This document shows positions 12,801 through 21,969 of a DNA stretch of 64,000 nt, one piece after another. Made by a program: the position numbers and the translations under genes. Under the pieces are notes generated by a model that saw only the letters and a program-made list of their open reading frames with translations, made no database searches and was not told the DNA's origin. The stretch is from contig NC_084461.1 in assembly GCF_027409185.1 (NCBI RefSeq), forward strand, positions 187,586,001 to 187,650,000, given 5' to 3'. The stretch comes from Cynocephalus volans. Taxonomy: Eukaryota > Chordata > Mammalia > Dermoptera > Cynocephalidae. Position 1 is the stretch's first letter; each line of letters opens with the position of its first letter.

Positions 12801-15800
12801 ACACCATTGTGCACCAAGATTTTAGGGGGCCCATAACAGTACCTTTTTCCCACTTAAAATTTGGAGCTAATTAAGAAATAAGACACACAGGCTGGCCAGT
12901 TAGTTCAGTTCGTTAGAGAGCAGTGTTAGAACAACCAAGGTCAAGGGTTCAGATCCCCCTCCTGGCCAGCTGCCAAAAAAAAAAAAAAGATGGACAAATG
13001 GAAACTAAATTTTTTACTGATTTGTTTGCTTTTCTACTGCTAATACCAGTTGGAGAACATGACTGTAGCTCTGCAGCCAACTAAACTGTTTGCTAATATG
13101 CCACCTAGCTACTGGCACAGCTGACCAAGGGCAGCTTACCATCTAGTTGGGTGGAGAACAGAATACCATCCTCCCTATATGAAGAAAGATCTGAGAAGGT
13201 CCCAGCAAGTACTGAGTCAAGCATGTTTAGTTCCTTCACTAAAACTCACCAACATGAAAAGTCCCTCTTTTTCCTCTGGTGGCAAAAAGGCTGAAAGTGT
13301 TTTTTATACCGTTCCCTCTGTGAGAATGAATCAGAAATCCCCTCCACCCTGTAGGACCACCAATATTATAAGCACTCTCTCAGGTTCCTCTGTCAGATTC
13401 TAACAGTATAAGCTCATTCTGCATCATCATTTCAGTCAACAGAAGCAAGATGAAATGTGTTTCTTTGCAAGAGCAGTAGCCCAGCCCTCTTTCTGGCAGA
13501 GTGCCAGTTTTCAAATGGCCTCAAGGTTCAGCTGTCTTTGATTGTGTGTGTATGTGAGCTAATGTGGGGGAAATACTTCGAAATGCTAAATTTAAAGAAT
13601 TAACGAAAAGTATACTACAAAGTTTGAATCCTATTATAAACTACATCAGGATGGGATCCCTTTTAATGAATCCATCAAATTAATACTAGCCAGCCAGAAT
13701 GAATAATAATAAGTAGTTTCAATGAATAGTAAATGACAGCCAGAAAGAGAAAGAGACACAGAGGGAAGGAGAAAGCAAGAGAAAAGAAAGTTGATGGGTA
13801 GGAAAACAACAGAAAACTAAATGATCTAAGCCTAAGTCATTTCCTTTGGATTAAACTAGGTAAACAGCAGTAATAATGCCACCTCCTTTGTTTGCCCCAG
13901 CTCTACATTATATATGGTAATATTTTACACAGTAATTTTAAGGATGAACCTAGAAGTTTCAAATTCAAGAATATTAATTTTCTCAGATGTTGTAAGAAGC
14001 TACAAGGACCAGACCAGGATTCTTCCACCAATGAAAGCTTCCTCAGAGAACTCACCCACTATTGGTTTTGTTTTACACTCTGGACAATCTTTAGCTTGCT
14101 AAAACTCAATGTCCTTGTGTTAAACGACAGAAAAAGATGTTTCAAATCTTAGCACCAGTGATATAAAAGAATAAAATTTACAGTTTCCTAAATTTCAGTT
14201 AGGTTAAACTTTCCTACAGAACTTAAAGCAAAGCAGAAGAAACAGCTGCAACAATAAACAAAGCCTTTACCCTATTTAGAGCCACTTGAGAAACTCCTTA
14301 GAGTGTGAAAGGATTTCTTATTGAAATTTCTGCTTCAAATGAAGTACAACATGCAGGGAACTCTGCTTTCTTAATGACCAGATGCCACACAGGAAGAAAT
14401 TCTATCCTAAATTCTTTCTCTCATACCATTTAGATATTAAGCAGGTTGCAAAAAGAGATGTTGACCTTTAAATTTTAGACAAGACATTGGCCAAATTGAC
14501 AGATTTTACAATAATGTGTGCTATAGATCATAAATGTTACCTCCTCACGTTTGGGTTTTTGTTTTCTTTTTCTTTGGACAGTATACTTGATCCTTAGCAC
14601 AACTCCCCCACCTTTCAGAGAAGGAAAAAAGGAAACTATATTCAGATTGCTTTCTACTTGATATCTCATTTTGAGCTTGAAAGAATAAACATGATTAGCA
14701 CAATTAAAAGAGACAGCAATATAAATATGGAAAAACAGGAAGGAGGATTAAATCAAATTAACACAGAACACCAATTTGGATCTTTTTAAAAATCCCTTAT
14801 GGGGAGTTAATTAGATGTTACTCCAAGGTTAAACAGTTACTTGAGCCTGAGAAATAAAATCTATTTCAAACATCAGTTTCTAAACAATAACAAAAAATTA
14901 AAGGAGAAAGTAAAGAAAATACCCATCCCACACATACTAAAATCAGCTGCTCCTGGGTTTGAGTGAAAATGTACTTATCTAATTGCTTAGCCTTTAAAGT
15001 AATTTCAATTACACTAAAAGACGTACTTGCTTACATGAATATTCACAAGTTAAAATTCCAAGACATCAGGAATCACTAACCCTGCTCAGAAATCTACAGA
15101 TGCACATATCCACAATTAAACAATTTCAATAACAATCAACGTAAGTTAAATAATAAACAATTAAACAGCCCAAATCCTAAATTTTGTGAATCCAGTTTCA
15201 TAAAAACATAAATGAAAGCAGCAGTCATAGCTGTCATCTTGCACAGACTGATGTCTATTGAGGTCTGCATTTTGCTTCAGAAAATATATCTTTTCTACAT
15301 TTTTCAACTGCCACCAAACTTTGTTTTTAAAATTTCAACTTAGAAAGCAGTATGTTTCACTTAAATTCAAAAACACTTCTGTTTTCAAAGAACTCATTTA
15401 AAAATTTCAACACTAGACCTATCTCTAATTCTCTCCTTCCATGTCTAGTTCCTTGATGGGGTACAAATATGAAATTAATAAAGATACTGACATTCTTTGA
15501 GGAAGTATATATAAAGATCCCTGCTATGTTTTCAGATCTTAACACAGCAAGATGATAGTTTTCAGGAAATAAAGCTACTTCTAGATATTTTAATAGGTAT
15601 TCTAAGTTGAAATAATATTTTATAACTAAACTGGAAAGTTAAAAATAAGCTCTTAAAATATCCCATAGTTCAAGGCACAGTTCAACAGTTACCTATTCCA
15701 AAAATTTTCCTTGCTTCCTGAAGCCAGAATTATCCTTTCTTGCTCCTGAGGGTTTTTGCACTTTTTGTTACCTTATATCATTCTGCCTTGTAATGTGATT

Positions 15801-16910
15801 ACCTGCAAATGTCTCTTCTCTTTTGATTGGCAAACTCCTTCCTAAACGGTGGGATTATATTTTGAATTACTGTCCTTCTACTCATCATGTCTCCCTCTTG
15901 GCTAACGCGTAAGAAATGTTAAACAAAATATTTGTGGAATTTCTCTAGCCACTTAACACTCCCTTTCAATCTTCCATAGCAAATCTTTGAGGCTTTGTGA
16001 TGTTAGAGTTAATCCAGCAGCTCACTGATATTTTCCTTACCCACATCAAGCACACCTCTTCATTGAGATTAGTGAAATCGTGTAGGTCTGAAAGAGTATC
16101 TTCCTTTCTGACTGATCCGACTTGGTTTAAGTTAGGCAAATGAATCAATACCTGCACTGACAGCTGTACACAGAGCTCATTAGAACTCTCAAGTTGCGAG
16201 AATCATCTCACAAAAGCAGGCTAGATCTCCCCCTTTCAACCCTTTTCTTAAACTTCTCATCAGTAATGCTCCCACGCTCACTCCCACCTTGGAGAACTCA
16301 AGCTGCCAAATTACTTGCTGCGTACCTAGTGGCGATGGAGACATCTAGTTTGCTAGAGCTCTAGGTCACGGCCCCAGCATTATGCCTGCGAAGAACCCCT
16401 TGAAGGTGGGATTCCCGCCCCGAACCGTTTCTACCTGTTAGCCTGGCTCCAGGCTCACCACTCCTTTTCCCTTCAGTCCGTAATGTTCCTGACATTTGGG
16501 CTAGTCCAAGGACTCGGAGCGGGAAAGGGCACGCCGTGGGCAAAGGCACGGAGGGAAAAGGCGAGCACCAGTGGCTCTGCCCCAGGCCCCCGAACAAGCG
16601 CACAGGGCCCGGCGCAGAGAGGGGCCCACCAGGGGACGGGGTACGCCCGGCCTCTCTTCCCTCCTCGGGCACGCTGACGGTAGGTGCTGTGGGAGCTAGA
16701 GAGGCTCCGGGAACCCAGTCTCTCCGCCCTGGGTCGGTCAGGGCCTCAGATGCCGGCCGTTCCTCAGTTCCGCGACCCCCCTAAGCGGAACTCCCAGAGG
16801 TGCCGGCTGGGTAAACGCTAAGGCGGAAAGAAAGGAGGCGCTTCGGATGCCCGGGCCGGATAGGAGAGGCGAGGAGGGTCTGCCCGGCTCCACTGGCCCC
16901 TCACCTTCAT
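55..16910 (-). CDS. RNF34: RNF34, E3 ubiquitin-protein ligase (complete CDS, six coding exons)
   Basis: Coding exons run 16905-16910, 6965-7177, 5309-5716, 3674-3760, 3227-3428 and 55-245, all with GT-AG junctions and consistent phase, giving 368 codons (human protein recalled as 372; the difference is mostly in the acidic tract). Seen in the protein: an N-terminal FYVE-like zinc finger (about 55-110, starting C60-x2-C63), a SAP-like helix pair (about 115-134), a Ser-rich linker (157-205), an acidic run (219-234), a second SAP-like helix (about 258-290), and a C-terminal C3HC4 RING (C321, C324, C336, H338, C342, C345, C352, C355) with all eight zinc ligands. Known of the family: membrane/endosome-associated E3 ligase acting on caspase-8/-10, p53 and PGC-1alpha. 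The paralogue RFFL is less likely because the RING reads [11 protein letters not shown] and the tail ends VHVFKS. Divergent ANAPC5 supports synteny with human 12q24.31. Only 54 bases of the 3' UTR lie in the window. Confidence 0.96.
543..650 (+). mobile_element. tRNA-Ile-derived SINE (CYN-like), monomer
   Basis: It starts 'gggctggctggttagctc', has an A-box-like segment and a B-box-like 'gggttcagatct', carries the tail motif 'agccagctgcc' and ends in an A-tract. This cloverleaf-derived unit matches tRNA-Ile better than other tRNAs. It lies in RNF34 intron 5, antisense to the gene. Confidence 0.85.
1315..1410 (+). mobile_element. tRNA-Ile-derived SINE (CYN-like), monomer
   Basis: Same family as 543-650: 'ggctggctggttagctcag' at the head, B-box 'gggttcggatcc', tail 'ccggccagctgcc' and A-rich end. 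The closing A-tract is short and interrupted, so this looks like an older copy. Confidence 0.85.
1769..2213 (+). mobile_element. ERVL-MaLR-type solitary LTR (MLT1-like)
   Basis: It begins 'tgtagtggactgaattatgtc' and continues with the typical body (gtg-gag-cctt, 'aggtgattaga'). A polyadenylation 'aataaa' lies at about 2137 and it closes 'gcaacagaaatagactaatac'. These landmarks are those I recall for MLT1/MST LTRs; no internal region is attached. The subfamily name is uncertain. Confidence 0.7.
2471..2570 (-). mobile_element. tRNA-Ile-derived SINE (CYN-like), monomer
   Basis: Reverse-complement copy: T-rich start, 'ggcagcgggccggtacaggg', inverted B-box 'gatcaaaccct' and an end at 'aactggccagccc'. 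It lies in RNF34 intron 5, in the sense orientation of the gene. Confidence 0.85.
3227..3428 (-). CDS. RNF34: RNF34 coding exon 5 (second SAP-like region)
   Basis: The exon encodes residues 239-305, beginning [16 protein letters not shown] and ending NEENQKS, plus the first base of Tyr306. The acceptor 'gattttag' and donor GTAGGT are clear. The KKRVR cluster looks like a basic patch just after the acidic tract, and [14 protein letters not shown] is an amphipathic helix of SAP type. The phase joins cleanly to both neighbouring exons. Confidence 0.96.
3674..3760 (-). CDS. RNF34: RNF34 coding exon 4 (acidic tract)
   Basis: This 87-bp exon encodes 29 residues (210-238), phase 0 at both ends: [20 protein letters not shown], then EEENLEEQ. 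The Asp/Glu run is a GAN trinucleotide tract, so its length can change by replication slippage; this accounts for most of the length difference from the human protein. The donor is GTGAGA. The acceptor AG is fed directly by a GT/GC dinucleotide repeat (3761-3814), not a normal polypyrimidine tract. Confidence 0.93.
3761..3814 (-). repeat. (GT)n/(GC-GT)n microsatellite forming the exon 4 splice acceptor tract
   Basis: On the plus strand this is a mixed CACA/CGCA tract of about 54 bp. On the gene strand it reads as alternating TG/CG up to the terminal TAG of the intron. UG-rich RNA is bound by TDP-43 and CELF proteins, so tract length could affect exon 4 inclusion. That effect is inferred, by analogy with the CFTR exon 9 acceptor. 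Confidence 0.9.
3761..5308 (-). other. RNF34 intron 3
   Basis: This 1.55 kb intron contains the microsatellite at its 3' end and a weak MIR-like stretch around 4990-5080 ('ataagatggggaaactgagg'). The rest (3830-4980) is AT-rich sequence I do not recognise. No exon-like open segment with conserved sites is visible. Confidence 0.8.
5309..5716 (-). CDS. RNF34: RNF34 coding exon 3 (second half of FYVE-like finger, SAP-like region, Ser-rich linker)
   Basis: This 408-bp exon, phase 0 at both ends, encodes residues 74-209. It begins [15 protein letters not shown], which supplies further Cys ligands of the FYVE-like finger, followed by [11 protein letters not shown]. The stretch [21 protein letters not shown] is the first SAP-like helix pair. 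The linker [19 protein letters not shown] is Ser-rich. The acceptor is 'tttttttcag'; the donor is GTATGA. Confidence 0.96.
5785..5886 (+). repeat. Two tandem copies of a 51-bp unit starting with a SINE tail motif
   Basis: Units at 5785-5835 and 5836-5886 differ at one base. Each opens with 'cggccagctgccaaaa', the 3' end of the tRNA-Ile SINE, followed by a pyrimidine-rich stretch. The SINE body is missing, so a truncated SINE end was duplicated together with its flank. Confidence 0.9.
6694..6727. repeat. 17-bp direct tandem duplication
   Basis: The unit 'gaagaatcaaatggtac' occurs twice without a gap inside RNF34 intron 2. It is a small replication-slippage duplication. Confidence 0.9.
6965..7177 (-). 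CDS. RNF34: RNF34 coding exon 2 (N-terminus and start of FYVE-like finger)
   Basis: The 213-bp exon encodes residues 3-73: [20 protein letters not shown] to [15 protein letters not shown]60 and C63 are the first Cys pair of the zinc finger, and the Cys pair at residues 12-13 near the N-terminus is a plausible lipidation site, as reported for this family. The acceptor 'ccttttcag' and donor GTGAGT are strong. Phase 0 on both sides. Confidence 0.97.
7899..7980 (-). mobile_element. tRNA-Ile-derived SINE, 5'-region copy
   Basis: In reverse orientation: 'ggctggcaggtatggggacc', inverted B-box, 'ctaactggccagccc' at the right end. There is no A-tail of note, so it is an old copy. Confidence 0.75.
8424..8617. 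mobile_element. Tc1/mariner-type non-autonomous DNA element with TA duplication
   Basis: The ends are inverted repeats: 'caggttgagtatccc' on the left and 'gggatgatcaacctg' on the right. Both sides are flanked by TA (8422-8423 and 8618-8619). The interior ('ttcagattttggagcatttt') matches a common mammalian Tigger/MER-class fossil; the exact family name is not certain. Confidence 0.75.
8655..8822 (+). mobile_element. Dimeric tRNA-derived SINE
   Basis: The first unit starts 'ggctggcccgtggctcacc' and holds the B-box 'gggtttggatcc'. After the joint 'ctatatagggatggccggtt' comes a second tRNA-like unit ending 'agatccccttaccaatcatc' with an A-tail. Copies of the same two-part design occur at 50048, 53631 and 62763. 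Confidence 0.85.
9481..9575 (+). mobile_element. tRNA-Ile-derived SINE (CYN-like)
   Basis: 'gggctggccagttagcttag' head, B-box 'ggttcgatcc', tail 'ccagccagccacc' and A-rich end. A second fragment 'aactggttagagcgtggtg' at about 9595-9622 looks like a remnant of another copy. Confidence 0.85.
10803..11010 (+). mobile_element. hAT-type fossil (MER5A-like)
   Basis: Recognisable landmarks in order: 'ggttttcaaccttggctgca', 'tacctgggtcccaacccc', 'ctcaagtgattctgatatac', then 'ggttaaggtctgc'. This is the order in MER5A as I recall it. Terminal repeats are eroded. Confidence 0.6.
12890..12989 (+). mobile_element. tRNA-Ile-derived SINE (CYN-like)
   Basis: 'ggctggccagttagttcag' head, 'gggttcagatcc' B-box, 'ctggccagctgcc' tail and a 14-A tract. 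Confidence 0.85.
15690..15935 (+). mobile_element. L2 LINE 3' fragment
   Basis: Low-identity match to the 3' part of L2 as I recall it: 'ttccttgcttcctgaagcc', 'ttggcaaactccttcc', then a degenerate end. It is an ancient copy with no coding capacity. Confidence 0.45.
16905..16910 (-). CDS. RNF34: RNF34 coding exon 1 (start codon plus one Lys)
   Basis: Only ATG AAG is coding before donor GTGAGG. The ATG sits in a good context (gcggccATGa) and joins in phase 0 to AGATSMW in exon 2. The in-frame open region upstream contains no ATG (the nearest start-like codon is a GTG at 17051), which fixes this start. The 5' UTR boundary is not determined. Confidence 0.93.
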
Positions 16911-16960
16911 GGCCGCGACCGCCTCGGCTCTGCCGGCTCTGCCAGAGAACTCAGTACCAT
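16907..16960 (-). promoter_or_regulatory. Putative 17-codon uORF whose stop overlaps the RNF34 start codon
   Basis: An ATG at 16960-16958, with G at -3 and G at +4, opens a short frame ([17 protein letters not shown]) that ends at TGA 16909-16907. That TGA overlaps the RNF34 ATG as ATGA. If transcription starts upstream of 16960, ribosomes would stop exactly on the main start codon, an arrangement compatible with termination-reinitiation. Translation is not shown. Confidence 0.6.
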
Positions 16961-17117
16961 ACCAGCAGCTCGCACAGCCGACCTCCTTCTTGGGGGCGAT
17001 TACGGCGCCTCCCGAGGCGACCCAGCGTCCGGACGCAAGGGGCGTGGCCACGCTCGCCGCGCTCCTGGGGAAGAGCGCCGAGCGGCGTCCGAGCCGGCCA
17101 ATCGGGAGCCGACGCTC

Positions 17118-17163
17118 GGGGGGGGGGGGGGGGGGGGGGGGGGGGTGGGGTGGGGGTGGGGGG
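17118..17163 (+). repeat. Poly-G tract with G-quadruplex potential upstream of RNF34
   Basis: An unbroken G run of roughly 28 is followed by four further G runs of 4-6 split by T. On the RNF34 strand this is poly-C. It lies about 210 bp upstream of the RNF34 start codon inside the CpG island. Exact length is likely to be polymorphic or misassembled. Confidence 0.9.
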
Positions 17164-17480
17164 TGTCGGTCACCAGAGCCTATTAGGAGGCGGGAGTAGG
17201 GCGGGGCCCCATGGGCGGGGCCTGACTCCGTTCCGCCCCGAGAGGAGATGGGCGGGCCTGGGCGTGGCGGGAGGCGCTCTCCGGAGCAGCTTTCCTGGTT
17301 GGGTGGCTGAAATGGGAGTCCGCGTCTCCCGAGGGACCTGCTGCGGCAGAGATTGGGCTTACTGAGGTGGGAGGCGAGTTCCCGGGGCGGGGAGGGCGGG
17401 AAGGGCCACGGTAAATGAAGACGCCGGTTGGCTTGAAGGCTTTTGTTGTAACCGTCAGAGCAGGGCCTCCTGTGACGTTC

Positions 17481-17900
17481 ACGCCGCTTTATACTCGGGG
17501 ATGACCTGGCCTCCCCAATCCAGGGTCCGGTGAGGAGCGGCAGCTACACACGCTAGGACGCAGCCTTTGAAAACAAGGTTTATTGAAAACACTTGGAGAA
17601 CCACGTGCTCTTTTAAAGCGAAGTTCAAAATAACCAAAATCCTAGCACAGTGAAAGAATTCGCGTGATCCCTTGTAATTGACATTTTCGGACAGAGAAAG
17701 TGAGGTTGTAAATTAAGGTATCGAAATCTTCAACTGGACTGGATGACCCTCATTTGGTTTTCCTACACTTCTTTCTCTTACCTCTAACTCAACCAGGATT
17801 TAAGCATTTAAATGAACATGAAGATGTCACTTCGCTCTCCATGTGAGCCTAAGACTGTTCTATGCCTTAATAGATTTGCTTGTATGTACTATGTCAGATT

Positions 17901-17961
<61 letters not shown>

Positions 17962-18059
17962 CCAGGCCACTGCCTTATACTGAAATAATACGTCAGCTTA
18001 TTTTTCTTGCTTTAAGTGTTGCTCAGATAATGTAACTTCTTACACAGGAAAAACGCACA
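17481..18059. other. Intergenic stretch with long (AC)n microsatellite
   Basis: No gene is seen. The interval contains an uninterrupted (AC)n tract at 17903-17960 (about 29 units), flanked by AT-rich sequence without recognised repeats. Confidence 0.8.
17903..17960. repeat. (AC)n microsatellite
   Basis: About 29 perfect dinucleotide units. Long and pure, so probably length-variable in the population. Confidence 0.95.
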
Positions 18060-18755
18060 AAAGGCCACTGTGGCGCTCTGCGGTGATGCCTGGAATCCTA
18101 CTCACAGTGCCAATTGTGGAGCTAATAATCCTATTCGTGAGGCCAATTGTCTAGCTCCACGACCCCGCCAGTTGTGGGGCTCTTTTACCTACCGGTAATC
18201 CTGCCGACTGGGCCAATTGTTGATCTAGGGCTGTGGGTCTGGAGCTCCCAGACCACTCAAGCCCGTTCACGGACTGGGTCACAAACCCATCACACGCTAG
18301 GCTGGGTCACCAGACCCCACACACACCAGGCTGGGTCACCAGACCCCTTCACGCAGGTCTATGAGCTAGGTAACCAGCCAAAAGGTCCTTGGTAGCTGTA
18401 GTTTGGAAAGCATGGCTGCGCTGTGCAGACTCCGGAGGCAGATGCCCGCCCACTTGCTTCACTAAAATTCTATCTCTGCCCCCGCCCCCAAGAACACAAG
18501 AATAGCAACAAAACTAAAAAGATACATTGGTGCACATGCGCACCAACTCCACACACAAATTTGCGTACAATGGACGTGCTGAACCACACCCAACTGGACC
18601 CGAAGCGAGGGCCCTGACCAAACTATTCTATTTTCCCAACAGCCATTCATTCACCATACCTGGGCATCAGCTGAGCTTCATCGGAAGCGAAAGTATTCAT
18701 TAGTTCTTCTAATGGTCTAGGCACAAAGAAACAATAAAAACTTGCTGGTGGTACA
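18060..18755 (+). mobile_element. Unclassified LTR-like segment
   Basis: This GC-richer, CpG-containing block stands out from its AT-rich surroundings. It has three 'ccaattg' boxes in its first third, a short tandem repeat of about 30 bp ('gctgggtcaccagacccc', 18269-18350), and an 'aataaa' polyadenylation signal at about 18731. This U3-R-like order suggests a solitary LTR of an ERV family I cannot name. No convincing TG...CA ends with matching duplications were found, so both limits and nature are tentative. Confidence 0.35.
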
Positions 18756-18810
18756 AAGCCATAGTTCTCCCACTTTAGAAAGGACCTGGCAGGTCAACCT
18801 CAAGAGTTAA

Positions 18811-19605
18811 TGAATGAGCACATGAAAAGTTGCTCAACATCATTAGCCAACAGAGAAATGCAAATCAAAACCACAGATACCACCACACACCTACTAGGAT
18901 GGCAAAAATAAAAAAGACAGATGAATGTTGGTGAGGATGTGGGGAATTTGGAATCCTTGTACATTAACGGTGGGAATGCAAAATGGAATTAATGCTTTAG
19001 AAAAGTCTGGCAATTCTCCAAAAATGTTAAACAGAGTTACTATATGACCCAGCAATTTCACTCCTAAGTATTCTCAAGAGAAATAAAAATGTATGTCCAC
19101 AAAAAAAGCTTAAACACTAATGTTCATAGCAGCTTTATTCATAATTGCCAAAAAGTGGAAAAAACCCAAATGTTCATTATCTGATGAATGAATAAATAAA
19201 ATATAGTATGTCCATACAATGGAATATTATCTGGCTGGAAAAAAAAAGGGAAGTACTGATACATGCTACAACATGGATAAACCTTGAAAACATCATACTA
19301 AGTGAAAGAAGCCAGACACAAAAGATCACATATTGTATGATTCCATTTACATGAAATGTCCAGAATAGGCAAATCCAGAGACAGAAAGTAGAGTAGTGGT
19401 TGCACAAGGTCGAGGGAGCTAGGAAGAAATAGAGTGATTGTTACTGGGCACAGGGTTTCTTTTTTGAGTAATGAAAATGTTCTAAAATTGACTGTGGGGA
19501 AGGCTGCACAACTCTGAATATACTAAAAACTATTGGATTGTACAATTTAAATGGGTGAATTGTATGGTATGTGAATTATATCTCAATAAAGCTGTTATAA
19601 TAATA
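18811..19605 (+). mobile_element. Old L1 3' fragment
   Basis: The ORF2 C-terminal region and 3' UTR of an ancient L1: 'aaatgcaaatcaaaaccaca', 'gacccagcaatttcactcct', 'atacaatggaatattat', then a 3' UTR ending at 'tctcaataaagctgtt'. Reading frames are broken; 5' truncated. Confidence 0.8.
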
Positions 19606-19689
19606 ATGGTAAAAATATTGAGAAACAACACACACAAAAATGAGTTAATGCAGCTGGAGAGTGGCCACAGAAGGGTAATTAAAACAAGA

Positions 19690-19800
19690 GGTGCTGGCCA
19701 GTTATCTCAGGTGGTTAGAACTAAGTGTTATAACACCAAGGTCAGGGTCAAGGGTTCTGATCTCCGCACTGGCCAGCCACCCGCAAAATAAAATAAAACA
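19690..19800 (+). mobile_element. tRNA-Ile-derived SINE (CYN-like)
   Basis: 'gtgctggccagttatctcag' head, a small internal duplication ('aggtcagggtcaagggttc') at the B-box, tail 'actggccagccaccc' with an interrupted A-tract. Confidence 0.8.
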
Positions 19801-19864
19801 GCTAAGAGTAGGCAGAGATTTAAGTATTGGGAACATTTTAAAACAGTGCAATTCTTGGGAAGAC

Positions 19865-19940
19865 TCGTCTTATTTTGTCCCCTGCACACAGATCTGTGCC
19901 TAGCATAAAGCAAGCTTCCAATAAATGTTTGAATGAATTC
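19865..19940 (+). mobile_element. L2 LINE 3' end fragment
   Basis: 'tgcctagcataaagcaagc' followed by 'caataaatgtttgaatgaa', the typical L2 3' terminus. Confidence 0.55.
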
Positions 19941-21969
19941 AAGGAATATGATATTTAAAGAAAAAAATCGTAAGGGAGTCTACAGAGTACTCATGAGTTC
20001 ATAATCCCTAACTACTTGAAGTTGGGACCTGCTGAAGCTTGAGAGACATTTGTGCTTACACATCATACTTTTTCAATAAAAGAGATGTATTATATGATCA
20101 AAATTTTTTCTTTGTTTCAAACTTCATATAATAACAACCTCTCTCCATTGTGTACTAATTGTATCAATTGTCAGTCGGGAAAATTTGGTCTGTTTGCTAA
20201 CTTAAAATCATAAAAACCTAATACTTTGTATTTCAGAGACAAAAAGTAGGATTGCCAAGAAACATGGGATAATTTATTGCAGCTCAACTAGTTGCTTAGG
20301 ATGTAGTAAGGCTGTTCTCTGAGGTTTTGTTTGTTTGTTTTGCCTCAAAAAATTTTTACTGAATTCACAATCTGCTAAAAAGTCAATGAAATAATTCCAA
20401 AACCTCTCTCAAGTTCAAGAAGAAGCCAAAGTTTCATTATCCAAATTTTTAAAAGTTACTGAATAATCTTTTTCTTTCAACGTTATGTGTGTTCATAAGA
20501 CAATAAGGTAAAGACTAGCTATTATTATTCTGCCAGTGGAATCTCTCAAAGTAGTAAGTCATGGGAGGAAGACAATATGAGCCTTTTGCAAAGTTGGTTA
20601 GCAACTTTAAGTGCTAAACCATTTCTTATTTTGGAAAATTTCAAACATATATGAAGTAAATAGAATAGTATAATGAACTGCCATGTACCCATTACCCAGT
20701 TTTAACAATTCTCTGCATTCTGCCATTCTTGTCTCATCTCCAGCACTTTATCTGTCTTCCCACTCCCCACCCACACTGAGTTAAATTACATCATTAGGTT
20801 AGTGTCTGACTCTGGTTGCCTAAATATGAGAGAGATGAAAGTATTGTGTTTGAGAATCAGATTTGGTTTGCTATGTTTTATTATACTTGGTCACTTTCAC
20901 AAATATAACTATTTTAGCTAGTCAAGGTAATCCATCTTCTTTATAGCCACTGCTTAACTTTCATGATTTAAAGATCAAAGGGACTCTCTATCTTTGTTTA
21001 ACTGGAGTTTGCAAATGCCAAAGTTGTAGATAGGTCATAAAATCTATTCACTGGTAGAATGAAAAAGTATTCCTTCATTTGAATGCTTAAACCAGGTTCC
21101 ATGTGAATCCCCAGTGTCTGATTGACTTCCGCTACAGTAAAAATGGTTTCAACAGTACTTACTGCATTTTAGAGAACCATCTCTGCAGCCGGAGACCAGA
21201 TGGCTCCACAGAATCATTTTGTTTTGTACTCATAGAATCTTTTGGGGATTCAGCTGGCAAATTACTTTTTCAACTTGAACATGTAATCCTCTTCTGCCTT
21301 AAGTTTCTCCATCTCTAAAATAGAGATAATAATTATTAACTGGCAGCTTATGTCTTAAACTTTGCTGGATGGTTGAGGAATCCTGAAAGTGAAACAGAAA
21401 TAGAACTTTAAAGTGGTTTCCAGAGAGTAAAGTAAATAATGTAGGGCCAATTGATATTTCTCTGAAGCTGTAGCGTTTATGGGATATCCCTCCCCCTCTC
21501 CCTCCATGATCCTTCTTCGTAGGCAGAAAGGGGACCAGGTTTTTCTTCTTTCCGTGGCTTGGGAAATGGGGCCACAGAAGTGAACTCTCTAAGGCTCACT
21601 AAGCCTGAGGCCTAGTGAGGTAGCAATGAAAGTTAGAACAGCTGCCAACTCTCTTATCCCCAATCCAGTATTATGCTCACCTGTATTACAATTCTTCTAA
21701 TAAAGAGACAGATCTTGCAAAACAAGTTCATTCTTGTACAGTAAATCTGCATTCACATACAACCTCTATGGCTATTGTAAACATTATACAGTATTGGGAA
21801 ATAATTCACCTACCACTGAAATACAGGGTCAGTACAATTTCTTCCTGGAATTCATGTCTCATATCATTTGATACATATTGAGCACTCACTATGTGCCAAG
21901 CGGTGAAGAAAGGGACACAGTCCCTCTCCTTATGGAACTTAAAGTACCATGATAAAAGAAAAATACCAC
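19941..21969. other. Intergenic stretch, no gene recognised
   Basis: AT-rich DNA. A weak ancient LINE-like segment lies near 20640-20760 ('catgtacccattacccag') and an L2-like trace near 21870-21950 ('gagcactcactatgtgccaa'). Nothing else was recognised on either strand. Confidence 0.6.

Larger units (their letters stand above)
7178..16904 (-). other. RNF34 intron 1 (9.7 kb)
   Basis: Recognised content: SINEs at 7899, 8655, 9481 and 12890, a mariner-type DNA fossil at 8424-8617, a MER5-like hAT fossil near 10803-11010 and an L2 fragment near 15690-15935. The segments 9640-10800, 11010-12880, 12990-15690 and 15935-16350 contain nothing I recognise. 11010-12650 is conspicuously pyrimidine-rich on the plus strand. 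The intron starts right after the second codon. Confidence 0.8.
16350..17480. promoter_or_regulatory. CpG island over the RNF34 first exon and promoter
   Basis: GC-rich, CpG-dense DNA surrounds the RNF34 start codon (16910). It has no TATA box. An inverted CCAAT box (plus-strand 'ggccaatcggg', 17096-17106) lies about 190 bp upstream of the start, followed by a poly-G run (17118-17145) and GC boxes ('ggggcggggcc'-type, 17200-17225). The exact transcription start cannot be read from sequence alone. Confidence 0.85.

Noticed and set aside
16911..17051. In-frame open region upstream of the RNF34 ATG that could extend the protein by 47 residues
   Set aside because: There is no ATG in that frame (the nearest start-like codon is GTG), and the start at 16910 matches the recalled N-terminus MKAGATSMW.
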